This document shows, piece by piece, positions 1 to 7,484 of a stretch of DNA of 17,055 nt. Numbering within the stretch: the first letter of the stretch is position 1; each line of letters begins with the position of its first letter. The notes beneath the pieces are model-generated. The model was not told the DNA's origin and did not search any database. It saw only the letters and a list, made by a program, of their open reading frames with translations. The stretch covers positions 1 through 17,055 of the forward strand of contig NZ_JAIWNS010000073.1 in the NCBI RefSeq assembly GCF_020216685.1, written 5' to 3'. The translations under genes were made by a program, and so were the position numbers. Source of the DNA: Methanospirillum hungatei (GTDB taxonomy: Archaea > Halobacteriota > Methanomicrobia > Methanomicrobiales > Methanospirillaceae).

Positions 1-141
1 TGCAAAGCCTGTGTGAAATTCGGTTGCCCGGCAATAGAACTGAAAGGTGGTCTTGCATCCATCACCGATCTCTGTTCAGGCTGCGGAGTATGTGTGCAGA
101 TATGCCCGGTTGGTGCCATCGGCAGGGAGGTGAAGGAATGA
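1..141 (+). CDS. iorA: Indolepyruvate:ferredoxin oxidoreductase, alpha subunit, C-terminal fragment
   Basis: Open in frame 1 from the first base to a TGA at 139-141, so only the last 46 residues are present and the gene begins outside the window. The fragment is a two-cluster ferredoxin module: a first cysteine set near the left edge (C-x2-C-x4-C-P) and then a canonical CSGCGVCVQICP set. IorA of archaea ends in such a 2[4Fe-4S] domain behind its thiamine-diphosphate domains. The next gene, overlapping by four bases, is clearly the beta subunit, which fixes the identity. The enzyme oxidatively decarboxylates aryl pyruvates (or runs in reverse to make aromatic amino acids from aryl acetates in methanogens), with ferredoxin as electron carrier. 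The thiamine domains cannot be seen here, so the call leans on the partner gene. Confidence 0.85.
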   Translation, partial: CKACVKFGCPAIELKGGLASITDLCSGCGVCVQICPVGAIGREVKE

Positions 142-713
142 GTTTTGATGTGATGATTGTTGGAATCGGCGGTCAGGGGACAATTCTTACCTCCAACATT
201 CTGGGGAAAGCCTGTGTTATAGAGGGCATTCCGGTCAGGGGAGCCGAGACCCATGGCATGGCCCAGCGGGGAGGATCAGTCGAGAGCCAGATCCGTATCG
301 GACAGGAGTTTGGGCCACTGATTGCTCCCGGCAGTGCAGATATGCTCCTCTCCTTTGACCTCATGGAAGCAGTCAGGGCAGTCCACTGGTTAAAGCCGGA
401 GGGGACTATCTATACCAGCAAAGAGTTTGTAATCCCGACCTCAGTCTTCATGCAGGACTTTCCGGCACCAACCGAACAGATGCTTCTTGAGATGCTTGGT
501 GACCGGCCGGCAAAAATTATTGATTCACGGGCATTGGCAGAGGAAGCAGGCAATATCCTGACACAAAATATCGTGATGCTCGGTGCTGCATCACCCATGC
601 TTCCCCTCCGGAAAGAGTCTTTAGAGGAAGCGATCAGAAGAACAGTCCCGCCAAAAACCATCGACCTGAACCTCAAGGCATTCGAGATGGGAATCGCAGC
701 AGGGAAGAACTAA
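138..713 (+). CDS. iorB: Indolepyruvate:ferredoxin oxidoreductase, beta subunit
   Basis: 191 residues, the normal size for IorB. The N-terminus carries the glycine loop GIGGQG (residues 9-14) and then the ETHGMAQRGG motif typical of the gamma domain of 2-oxoacid:acceptor oxidoreductases. The ATG at 138 overlaps the iorA stop (ATGA), and a strong ribosome site GGAGGTGA (126-133) lies four bases before it. A longer reading upstream in the same frame would only re-read iorA sequence. It forms the heterodimeric IorAB complex with the upstream gene in the cytoplasm and couples aryl-pyruvate oxidation to ferredoxin reduction. The unit ends with a T-run just after the stop. Confidence 0.93.
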   Translation: MSFDVMIVGIGGQGTILTSNILGKACVIEGIPVRGAETHGMAQRGGSVESQIRIGQEFGPLIAPGSADMLLSFDLMEAVRAVHWLKPEGTIYTSKEFVIPTSVFMQDFPAPTEQMLLEMLGDRPAKIIDSRALAEEAGNILTQNIVMLGAASPMLPLRKESLEEAIRRTVPPKTIDLNLKAFEMGIAAGKN

Positions 714-718
714 ATCAC

Positions 719-724
719 TTTTTT
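719..724 (+). terminator. Poly-T terminator after iorB
   Basis: Six T residues begin six bases after the iorB stop codon. Archaeal RNA polymerase commonly terminates at such oligo-T tracts without a hairpin. A new promoter follows about 65 bases downstream, consistent with a transcription unit boundary here. Confidence 0.45.
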
Positions 725-764
725 GTCAATCAGAACCAGAGAAACCATCCCTCCACTATTGACT

Positions 765-777
765 ATTGTGCACCAGA
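765..777. promoter_or_regulatory. Third copy of the operator half-site upstream of the TATA box
   Basis: ATTGTGCACCAGA resembles the right arm of the inverted repeat plus its flank (ATTGCACCAGA at 832-842): GCACCAGA is identical over eight bases and ATTG is displaced by two inserted bases. Its centre is about 44 bp from the left arm, roughly four helical turns, with the TATA box between. It could be an auxiliary site for the same regulator, but a single imperfect copy could also be chance. Confidence 0.35.
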
Positions 778-789
778 ACCAATATTTTA

Positions 790-798
790 TTTATAAAT
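790..798 (+). promoter_or_regulatory. TATA box of the leu operon
   Basis: TTTATAAAT is a near-ideal archaeal TATA box in an AT-rich patch. With the usual 22-27 base spacing, transcription should start near 816-823, inside the inverted repeat annotated separately. It is the only strong promoter-like sequence between iorB and leuA. Confidence 0.6.
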
Positions 799-809
799 CG
801 GAGTTGTTG

Positions 810-840
810 TGGTGCAATAAGAGAGGAAGTCATTGCACCA
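810..840. promoter_or_regulatory. Perfect 9-bp inverted repeat, candidate repressor operator of the leu operon
   Basis: The arms TGGTGCAAT (810-818) and ATTGCACCA (832-840) are exact reverse complements separated by 13 bases. Half-site centres are 22 bp apart, two helical turns, as expected for a dimeric regulator. The site spans the transcription start predicted from the TATA box at 790-798, the usual place for an archaeal repressor to block polymerase. A related sequence lies at 765-777 upstream of the TATA box. The sequence is not the GGAA-N6-TTCC operator of NrpR. I do not know its regulator. Confidence 0.6.
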
Positions 841-872
841 GAGATCCAAACCTTAATCAGGAGGGATGAACC

Positions 873-956
873 ATGTGTATGATCATGTCTCAAAACGTAA
901 CCGGGACAGGGAACGTCGTACCCTCGGGTGCGGCAGGTCGCTTTCTCCAGCGATAA
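873..956 (+). CDS. Possible leader peptide overlapping the start of leuA
   Basis: A 27-codon frame begins with ATG at 873, seven bases after a strong ribosome site AGGAGGG (859-865), and ends at TAA 954-956, inside the leuA frame. By contrast the leuA GTG at 928 has no visible ribosome site. The peptide begins MCMIMSQNV and has no membrane segment or cysteine cluster; it has four valine codons and one leucine codon, so it is not an obvious leucine-counting attenuator. It may be a leader whose translation delivers ribosomes to leuA by coupling, or a +1 frameshift could join the two frames. A sequencing indel, or a leuA start with no leader function, are the plain alternatives. Confidence 0.4.
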   Translation: MCMIMSQNVTGTGNVVPSGAAGRFLQR

Positions 957-2460
957 GCAGAGCAGACGAAGAATTACTGTTTTCGACACGACACTCCGTG
1001 ACGGGGAACAGACGCCGGGTGTGTCATTTACGCCTTCAGATAAGGTAGAGATTGCCCATCAGTTATCTGATATCGGGGTCCACGTCATCGAGGCGGGTTT
1101 TCCGGCATCATCAGCCGATGAGTTTACAACGGTAAAGGCCATCGCAGCAGAAGGGCTGAATACCATCGTGTGCGGACTGGCACGTTCTGTACAGTCTGAT
1201 GTAGACCAGTGCATCGATGCCGGCGTTGACATGGTGCATGTCTTTATCCCGACCTCAGAGGTTCAGCGGGTCCATACTATCCGCAAAAGCCACGAGGAAG
1301 TGGTTGCCATTACGGGTGACATTGTCAGGTATGCCCGTGATCATGCAGACAAGGTCCTGTTTTCAGCCATGGATGCAACACGCACCGGCATTCCCGAACT
1401 GATAGAGGTGTACACCGCAGCGGTTGAGGCCGGGGCGACTGCCATCAATGTGCCTGATACGGTAGGCGTTGCAACACCGACCTCCATGCAGGAGATGATT
1501 CGTGCATTACGTCCGAAGATTCCGGTGACTATCGATGTCCACTGTCACAATGACTTTGGTATGGCAACCGCCAACACGATATCAGCCGTAGAGGCAGGTG
1601 CAGATCAGGTCCAGGTGACCGTGAACGGAATCGGAGAGCGGGCCGGAAATGCAGATTTAGCCTGCACCACGATGGTGATAGAGTCCATCTTCGGATATGA
1701 CACCGGCATTACCACCGAGCGGCTGGTCGAGACATCACGGATGATCTCACGGTTCTCAGGCATCATGGTCCCGCCGACCTATCCGGTAACAGGAGAATTT
1801 GCCTTCTCGCATGAGAGTGGTATTCACTCACAGGGCGTCATTGAGAACGCCAGTACCTTTGAGCCTGGCATTATGACACCCGAGATGGTCGGACACCGGC
1901 GGCGGCTGAAGCTGGGCAAACACGTGGGCAGGCATGCCGTCCGCGAGATGTTAAGCCAGGTTCACATACAGCCGGATGATACCCAGATGGATGAGATTAT
2001 CAGTCGGATCAAGCAGATATCATCAAAGGGGAAGAAGGTCACCGAGCATGATCTGTATGAGATTGCCGAGACCGTGACCGGAACCTCTGCAGGCGGGAAG
2101 TATATCGAGCTGGTGGATATCGCCATCATGACCGGCAACCACATGATCCCGACGGCAACCGTGCGGGCACGGGTAAACGGGGTTGAGGAAGTATGTGCAC
2201 GAACCGGCAATGGTGCCGTGGATGCTGCAATCAGGGCATTGATCGGGACGGTCCCAAAACCAGCCACATTAAAGGAGTTTAATATCTCTGCGATATCTGA
2301 AGGGAGTGATGCAATCGGCCATGTCACGCTGGTGGTTGAAGATGAGAAAGGCAGGCTGTTTGATGCCGCCGCATCAGGTGATGACGTGGTCTTAGCGTCC
2401 ACGGAGGCGATGATAAACGCATTAAATATGGTGTACCGGAATGGCAGGAACAATCACTGA
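928..2460 (+). CDS. leuA: 2-Isopropylmalate synthase (LeuA-type)
   Basis: 510 residues. It condenses acetyl-CoA with 2-oxoisovalerate, the first step of leucine synthesis. The catalytic barrel shows [12 protein letters not shown] (20-31), EAGFPASS and the metal site HCHND (205-209), with HESGIHSQG near 295 and LGKHVGRHA in the linker. Residues from about 385 form the regulatory LeuA dimerisation domain, which normally binds the feedback inhibitor. That domain and the length argue against the shorter homocitrate synthase AksA of coenzyme B synthesis. The EAGFP loop fits LeuA better than citramalate synthase, though that remains possible. The GTG at 928 is the first start after an in-frame stop at 898-900 and has no clear ribosome site. 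The stop overlaps leuC by 20 bases. Confidence 0.85.
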   Translation: MRQVAFSSDKQSRRRITVFDTTLRDGEQTPGVSFTPSDKVEIAHQLSDIGVHVIEAGFPASSADEFTTVKAIAAEGLNTIVCGLARSVQSDVDQCIDAGVDMVHVFIPTSEVQRVHTIRKSHEEVVAITGDIVRYARDHADKVLFSAMDATRTGIPELIEVYTAAVEAGATAINVPDTVGVATPTSMQEMIRALRPKIPVTIDVHCHNDFGMATANTISAVEAGADQVQVTVNGIGERAGNADLACTTMVIESIFGYDTGITTERLVETSRMISRFSGIMVPPTYPVTGEFAFSHESGIHSQGVIENASTFEPGIMTPEMVGHRRRLKLGKHVGRHAVREMLSQVHIQPDDTQMDEIISRIKQISSKGKKVTEHDLYEIAETVTGTSAGGKYIELVDIAIMTGNHMIPTATVRARVNGVEEVCARTGNGAVDAAIRALIGTVPKPATLKEFNISAISEGSDAIGHVTLVVEDEKGRLFDAAASGDDVVLASTEAMINALNMVYRNGRNNH

Positions 2461-3694
2461 AAAGATATTCTCCGCCCGGTGTGGGAAGGAGGTAACGGCA
2501 GGCGAGGTCGTCATGGCCCCCATCAGCGGGGCAATGATCCATGATATCACCGGCCCGCTTGCTATTGAGAAATTTTACGAGATGGGTGGCGAAAAGGTCT
2601 TTGATCCGGCAAAGATCATCATGCTTTTTGACCACCAGGTGCCGGCTGACTCGTTGAATGCTGCAGAAATCCAAAAGAACATGCGTATCTTTGCAAAAGA
2701 GCAGGGCATTCATAATTATGACATCAAGGAAGGGGTCTGTCACCAGGTAACTCTGGAGAAAGGCCGGGTCTCTCCGGGTGATATCGTCATCGGCAGTGAT
2801 TCGCACACCTGCATGTACGGGGCAGTCGGGGCATTTGCAACCGGCGTCGGATCGACCGATATGGGATTTGCCCTCCGGTACGGGTGCCTCTACTTCCGTG
2901 TCCCGGAGAGTATCAGGGCCCATGTCACCGGCAGATTCCAGGAAAGGGTCGGGGCAAAGGATCTCATCCTCACTATCATCAAGGATATCACGGTGGACGG
3001 GGCGACCTACAAGGCGGTTGAGTTCACCGGCGATACCATCGAATCACTGAACATGGCCGGCCGGATGACCTGCTGTAATATGGCGATTGAGATGGGCGGA
3101 AAGGCAGGTATTGTTCCTCCTGACCAGGTGACAAAAGAATACCTAAAAGGCCGCGGTACCTGGAGAGAGGAGAACCTTGCAAGTGATCCTGATGCCGTGT
3201 ATGCCTCGTGGCGTGACTATGATGTCTCTGACCTTGTACCACAGGTGGCAGTCCCGCATAATGTTGACCAGGTGGTTGACGTAACCGAGATTGCTGGAAC
3301 CCCTGTAGACCAGGTCTTCATCGGATCATGCACGAACGGGAGATTTGAGGATCTAGAGGAGGCAGCTCTCGTCCTCGGGGACAAAAAGTTCTCCGATGAT
3401 GTGAGAGTCCTCGTCATCCCCGCATCAAAGACTGAGTACCTGAAAGCTCTGCGGACAGGACTCATCGAGCAGTTTGTCGAGGCCGGAGCCCTGGTCGAGG
3501 CACCCTGCTGTGGTCCCTGCATGGGAGGATCCTTTGGTCTTATCGCATCAGGAGAAGTATCCTTCTCAACATCCAACCGGAACTTCCGCGGACGACAGGG
3601 ATCGGCAAAAGGAAAGGTCTACCTGGGATCTGCCGCAACCGCTGCAGCAACTGCCATCCGGGGAGAAATTACCGATCCACGGGAGGTGCGATGA
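2441..3694 (+). CDS. leuC: 3-Isopropylmalate dehydratase, large subunit
   Basis: 417 residues, the usual length of the archaeal LeuC/HacA family. It carries the aconitase-type [4Fe-4S] cluster: the ligands are visible as C297 in GSCTNGR and as C357 and C360 in CCGPCMGG. The stretch [20 protein letters not shown] (around 118-137) is the conserved substrate and cluster region. With LeuD it isomerises 2-isopropylmalate to 3-isopropylmalate. Homoaconitase of coenzyme B synthesis belongs to the same family and cannot be excluded from the large subunit alone; the leuA and leuB neighbours favour leucine synthesis. The ATG lies inside the end of leuA (20-base overlap), so its translation is probably coupled. 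Confidence 0.9.
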   Translation: MAGTITEKIFSARCGKEVTAGEVVMAPISGAMIHDITGPLAIEKFYEMGGEKVFDPAKIIMLFDHQVPADSLNAAEIQKNMRIFAKEQGIHNYDIKEGVCHQVTLEKGRVSPGDIVIGSDSHTCMYGAVGAFATGVGSTDMGFALRYGCLYFRVPESIRAHVTGRFQERVGAKDLILTIIKDITVDGATYKAVEFTGDTIESLNMAGRMTCCNMAIEMGGKAGIVPPDQVTKEYLKGRGTWREENLASDPDAVYASWRDYDVSDLVPQVAVPHNVDQVVDVTEIAGTPVDQVFIGSCTNGRFEDLEEAALVLGDKKFSDDVRVLVIPASKTEYLKALRTGLIEQFVEAGALVEAPCCGPCMGGSFGLIASGEVSFSTSNRNFRGRQGSAKGKVYLGSAATAAATAIRGEITDPREVR

Positions 3695-4182
3695 TGCAGG
3701 TCTGGAAATTTGGCGATAACATCGACACTGACGCCATCATCCCCGGACGGTTCCTGACCATTAATGATCCTGCCGAGCTCGCAACCCATGCCTTCGAGGG
3801 TATCAGGGATGAGTTCTCAAAGCAGGCAAAGAAGGGGGATATCATCGTCGCCGGCAGAAACTTCGGGTGTGGGTCATCACGGGAGCATGCCCCCCTCGCC
3901 CTGACCGGTGCCGGGATTCAGATGGTTATAGCCCAGTCCTTTGCCCGGATTTTTTACCGGAACAGCATCAATGTAGGCCTTTTACCGGTTATCTGCCCCC
4001 GTGCATCGGAGATCAGTGAGACCGATCAGGTCGTGCCCCACCTTGATGAGGGATACCTTGATGTATCTGGGAAGAAACTACCCACTGAGCCGGTTCCCGA
4101 GTTCCTCAGACGTATCATCGACGCCGGAGGGCTGGTTGCCTATGCAAAAACCATACGGAGTGAAGACCTGTGCATAAAGTAG
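3691..4182 (+). CDS. leuD: 3-Isopropylmalate dehydratase, small subunit
   Basis: 163 residues, the swivelling small subunit that completes the LeuCD active site. Conserved blocks are [13 protein letters not shown] (9-21) and the [14 protein letters not shown] substrate-binding block. The specificity loop between the first helix and strand reads FLTI at 21-24. Known methanogen homoaconitase has Tyr-Leu-Arg-Thr there, so the arginine for the longer acid is missing, which supports isopropylmalate over homocitrate chemistry. The start overlaps the leuC stop. Two adjacent ATGs exist at 3691 and 3694; GGAGGTG at 3682-3688 is better spaced for 3694, so the true protein may lack the first Met. Confidence 0.9.
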   Translation: MMQVWKFGDNIDTDAIIPGRFLTINDPAELATHAFEGIRDEFSKQAKKGDIIVAGRNFGCGSSREHAPLALTGAGIQMVIAQSFARIFYRNSINVGLLPVICPRASEISETDQVVPHLDEGYLDVSGKKLPTEPVPEFLRRIIDAGGLVAYAKTIRSEDLCIK

Positions 4183-5285
4183 CAGTAATCGGCGGAGATG
4201 GCATCGGCCCTGAGATCATCGAGTCTGGAAAGACCGTTCTTGAAGCAGCAGGAGAGAAGTTCGGGTTTGATATCGAATGGACCGGATTTGACATCGGAGC
4301 AGACCGGTATCTTGCAACCGGGGAACTCCTGACCGAGGAAGACCTCAAAGAACTGGAGAAGTACAAGGCCATCTACTTTGGTGCCATCGGTGACGACCGG
4401 GTCAGACCAGGAATTCTGGAGAAAGGAATCCTCCTCAATCTCCGGTTTTACTTTGACCAGTACATCAATCTCCGGCCTATCCGGATGCTTGCCGGAGTGG
4501 AGACTCCACTCGCACACAAAAGACCGGAAGACATCAACTTTGTTGTCGTCAGGGAGAATACCGAGGACTTTTATGTCGGAATCGGATCCCGGCTGAAAGG
4601 CCATGAAACAAAGACCCTGGAAGTGAAACGGGATATCTACTCGGTAAAATTCGGCCTTGACGTCGAGACTGATGCAGATGAACTGGCATACCAGATAGGG
4701 GTCATTACCCGTGAAGGTGCAAGCCGGGTCATCTCCTATGCCTTTGATCTGGCACAGGGCAGAAAGAAGAAGGTCACATCGGTGGACAAAGCAAATGTCC
4801 TGTCTGACGTGTATGGCCTCTGGCGGGATGTCTTCCTCGAAACCGCAGAAAAATACCCGGGAACAGCCCATGAGTTCACCTTTGTGGATGCCATCACCAT
4901 GTGGTTTGTCAAAAACCCGGAGTGGTTCGATGTCGTCGTGACGCCGAATATGTTCGGAGACATCATCACCGACCTTGGCGCCATGATCCAAGGGGGCCTC
5001 GGACTTGCTCCAGGCGGAAACATCAACCCGGACGGGACCAGCATGTTTGAACCCATTCACGGATCTGCACCCAAATACAAGGGGCAGAATGTGGCAAATC
5101 CCCTCGCGACCATCTGGGCAGGATCCATGCTCCTTGAACACCTCGGTGAGAAGGAGGCGGCGGATAAGGTCCTGCAGGGTATTGAAGCCTCTATCCGTGA
5201 AAAAGTCGTAACAAAGGATATGGGCGGATCAGCCACGACCAGCGGTGTCGGCGACTGGATAGCATCGTGGATAATGACCTCATAA
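4170..5285 (+). CDS. leuB: 3-Isopropylmalate dehydrogenase
   Basis: 371 residues of the isocitrate/isopropylmalate dehydrogenase family. The N-terminus [10 protein letters not shown], the [16 protein letters not shown] segment, [11 protein letters not shown] and the cofactor loop [15 protein letters not shown] are present. The leucine-containing substrate helix (GILLNLR) fits isopropylmalate or tartrate-type substrates rather than homoisocitrate dehydrogenase (AksF). It oxidises and decarboxylates 3-isopropylmalate to 2-oxoisocaproate. Residues Lys302-Tyr303 stand where NAD-dependent enzymes of the family usually have Asp-Ile, hinting at NADP use. The GTG start has a ribosome site GGAGTGA (4157-4163) six bases upstream and overlaps leuD by 13 bases. 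It ends three bases from the convergent cotransporter gene. Confidence 0.87.
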   Translation: MHKVAVIGGDGIGPEIIESGKTVLEAAGEKFGFDIEWTGFDIGADRYLATGELLTEEDLKELEKYKAIYFGAIGDDRVRPGILEKGILLNLRFYFDQYINLRPIRMLAGVETPLAHKRPEDINFVVVRENTEDFYVGIGSRLKGHETKTLEVKRDIYSVKFGLDVETDADELAYQIGVITREGASRVISYAFDLAQGRKKKVTSVDKANVLSDVYGLWRDVFLETAEKYPGTAHEFTFVDAITMWFVKNPEWFDVVVTPNMFGDIITDLGAMIQGGLGLAPGGNINPDGTSMFEPIHGSAPKYKGQNVANPLATIWAGSMLLEHLGEKEAADKVLQGIEASIREKVVTKDMGGSATTSGVGDWIASWIMTS

Positions 5286-5288
5286 CCC

Positions 5289-6881
5289 TTACCACTCTTT
5301 TATAAGCAGGACCGTCTTGCGAATCTCACGAATGGTCACTGAGATCTGTTCTATTGCAGAGAGAATACCATACATCACAGTCCCTGATTCATCGTCCGAA
5401 TCGGCCATCTTCCTGATGTGCATGCTATAGTGCTGATTTACCCGATCCCGGAGAAGGGAGTCATTTGCCCGCATGGTATCATCTGTGGTTTGTAATAAAG
5501 ACGGGAATGATTCAGACAGGAGGGACAGGTTTTCAAGAACCGGTGTCGTGATGGTGGTAAAGCCATGAACAAATTCATCTGATATTACATCTGGATTTTC
5601 ACGGCTTTTATGAACCTTCTCGCACAGGTACCAGATCTGGTCTGCAAGCTGATGACTGAGATCAGAGATCCGAATAAGCACCGCGATCTTTTCGGCATCC
5701 TCCTGTGAGAGATCCGCTTTGGAGACGGTATTGATGGCTTCATGAATCTCCCCGGTGAGATAGTGGATGTACTCATGAAGATGGTGTATCTCACTCTTCT
5801 CTCTCTTTCCGGTCTTTTCAATCGAAAATACCTGCTCAATCAACCGGGCATTCTTCTGAATCAGATGGCCGACCTCCTCCTGAATCAGACTAAAACAGAG
5901 AGTTTTATCCGAAGGGAGGGGTTTTGTCAGGTAACGAGGCCGGAATACCACCTCTCCATACTCTCCGGGTACCAGTTTTTGTACAAGAGTGGCAAATGGC
6001 CCGAGAAGAACAAGGAAGATGATGGCACAGATGACGTTAAAGATGAAATGGGCATTTGCAATCTGCTGGGCAGGGCTCCCTCCCAGGTCGGTGATAAGAG
6101 TTGAAAAAGGTCCCATAACCGGCATAAAGAGCAGGACCCCGATCAGATTAAAGAGGAACTGGGCAACAGCAGTCCTTTTTGCAGCGGTATTCATCCTTGA
6201 CGCAACAAGAAGTGCTGTAGTCGGGGTACCAAGGTTTGCCCCGAGGACGATTGGTATACCTTCAGCCGGCGTGATAAGACCATTCATCGCCATGATGACA
6301 ATAAGACCCACAGCCACCGAACTTGACTGAAAGATGGTGGTAATAAGAAACCCGGCAAGAACCTCCAGAAAGACATTGTCAAGTGAGGCAACAATGCTCA
6401 CCAGCATGGGATCATTCTGGTACGGTGCAAGAATTGAAGAAACCAGATTCAGACTGAAGAAGACCAGGCCAAAGTAGAAGATTGGTTTGCCAAATGCCCT
6501 CCACCGGCCCCCGGCGATGCTGATGAGAAACCCGATGACGATGAATACCGGCGCAAAGGCGGTCAGTTTGAATGCAACCAGCTGAGCGGTTATGGTCGTA
6601 CCGATATTAGCCCCGAAAATAATACCCAGTGATCCGATAAATGACAGGGTCCCGGCATTCACAAGCCCAACCGTGATCACCGTGGTTGCCGTGCTTGACT
6701 GAACAAGTGCCGTAACCAGGGCACCCAGAATGGTACCATGGAAACGGGTCCTGGTGTACCGCTGCAGGGTATTGCGAAACCTCCTCCCGGCAACATGCTG
6801 TATTTCACCGGAAAACTGCTCTATCCCATACAAAAAGAGGATGATGCCTGAGAAGAGCGCAAAGATAAATTGCCAGTCCAT
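5289..6881 (-). CDS. Na+/phosphate cotransporter-family protein with PhoU-like C-terminal domain
   Basis: 530 residues. The membrane half holds the two inverted repeats of the Na_Pi_cotrans family: QSSTATT (61-67) with GANIGTT (90-96), and QSSS (185-188) with GANLGTP (214-220), embedded in about eight hydrophobic segments. Residues from about 340 are soluble, helical and charged, resembling the PhoU-like tail of bacterial NptA/YjbB proteins. The likely role is sodium-coupled phosphate movement across the cell membrane with the tail as regulator; the direction (uptake or export) cannot be told. The ATG lies three bases after the hdeD-like stop and has no clear ribosome site, so it is probably cotranscribed with that gene. 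Confidence 0.85.
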   Translation of the reverse strand: MDWQFIFALFSGIILFLYGIEQFSGEIQHVAGRRFRNTLQRYTRTRFHGTILGALVTALVQSSTATTVITVGLVNAGTLSFIGSLGIIFGANIGTTITAQLVAFKLTAFAPVFIVIGFLISIAGGRWRAFGKPIFYFGLVFFSLNLVSSILAPYQNDPMLVSIVASLDNVFLEVLAGFLITTIFQSSSVAVGLIVIMAMNGLITPAEGIPIVLGANLGTPTTALLVASRMNTAAKRTAVAQFLFNLIGVLLFMPVMGPFSTLITDLGGSPAQQIANAHFIFNVICAIIFLVLLGPFATLVQKLVPGEYGEVVFRPRYLTKPLPSDKTLCFSLIQEEVGHLIQKNARLIEQVFSIEKTGKREKSEIHHLHEYIHYLTGEIHEAINTVSKADLSQEDAEKIAVLIRISDLSHQLADQIWYLCEKVHKSRENPDVISDEFVHGFTTITTPVLENLSLLSESFPSLLQTTDDTMRANDSLLRDRVNQHYSMHIRKMADSDDESGTVMYGILSAIEQISVTIREIRKTVLLIKEW

Positions 6882-6884
6882 TTT

Positions 6885-7427
6885 TTAGTAGGTGATGACC
6901 ATCTCACCCTTCTTCATCATCAGACCGGCGATAATGCTGATGATACCAAATACCAGACAGTAGATACCAAGCAGGATGATAAGAACCAACGATCCGGCTG
7001 TCGGGATCGGGGCTAAGCCGATAAGGATACCAAAGAGCACACCGATAAACCCATTCACTCCAAGAAGTGCACGGAATGGGAGTTCTTTGAATGAAAACGC
7101 TATGAATAACTCAGTAATACCGGTGATGATCGCCCATGCTGCAATGAGAATGGTGATCGCAACAACCATCGAGAACGGAGATATGAACGTCAGAATCGCA
7201 ATGATCACACCGATGACTGCAAGAATGAGAATCGGCCATCGTCCTGGCTGGTTTGAGGAGAGACTTATTCCACCGGTCATCAGGGAGATGATAAGAAGGA
7301 ATATACCGACGATATAGGCGATGACCGCTTCCATCGCAAGCGGTAAGGTAAAACAGAGAATTCCGATGATCACCGCAAAGATACCACGGGCAAGGAGACT
7401 GCCTTTTGTGAGGACTTCTGGTTCCAT
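6885..7427 (-). CDS. HdeD-family (DUF308) membrane protein
   Basis: 180 residues with six predicted membrane segments in three pairs, separated by short loops; the repeated hydrophobic G-I-L-x-F pattern is that of the DUF308 repeat found in E. coli HdeD. HdeD is linked to acid resistance in enterobacteria, but archaeal members have no established function. It is probably the first gene of a two-gene unit with the phosphate cotransporter (three-base gap). A TATA-like TTTAATAT about 26 bases upstream of the ATG suggests a leaderless message. Confidence 0.75.
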   Translation of the reverse strand: MEPEVLTKGSLLARGIFAVIIGILCFTLPLAMEAVIAYIVGIFLLIISLMTGGISLSSNQPGRWPILILAVIGVIIAILTFISPFSMVVAITILIAAWAIITGITELFIAFSFKELPFRALLGVNGFIGVLFGILIGLAPIPTAGSLVLIILLGIYCLVFGIISIIAGLMMKKGEMVITY

Positions 7428-7449
7428 GCGATATTACTCGGAGATTTTC

Positions 7450-7457
7450 ATATTAAA
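7450..7457 (-). promoter_or_regulatory. TATA-like element of the hdeD-like gene
   Basis: On the minus strand the sequence reads TTTAATAT, centred about 26 bases before the ATG at 7427, which would place the transcription start at or next to the start codon. No ribosome site is seen, in keeping with leaderless translation. The element is weaker than the leu TATA box. Confidence 0.4.
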
Positions 7458-7484
7458 GTTCACCGGTTAAGAGATGAAAACGTA

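Noticed and set aside
24..137. Upstream extension of iorB to an ATG at 24
   Set aside because: The extra 38 residues re-read the iorA ferredoxin domain out of frame, and the strong ribosome site supports ATG 138.
866..1048. 60-codon frame starting at ATG 866
   Set aside because: Its ATG touches the ribosome site, and the frame runs into leuA coding sequence without similarity to anything; the frame from ATG 873 is better spaced.
2324..2923. Antisense open frame across the leuA-leuC junction
   Set aside because: It covers two well-supported genes and encodes no recognisable protein.
4140..5141. Long antisense open frame (333 codons) opposite leuB
   Set aside because: The sense strand is a complete LeuB with all family motifs; the antisense product has no recognisable domain, and such frames are common by codon bias.
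928..5285. Coenzyme B (aks) pathway instead of leucine synthesis for the four-gene operon
   Set aside because: The synthase has the C-terminal regulatory domain absent from AksA, the LeuD loop lacks the homoaconitase arginine, and the dehydrogenase substrate helix is not that of AksF. It is still a weaker alternative for the hydratase subunits.
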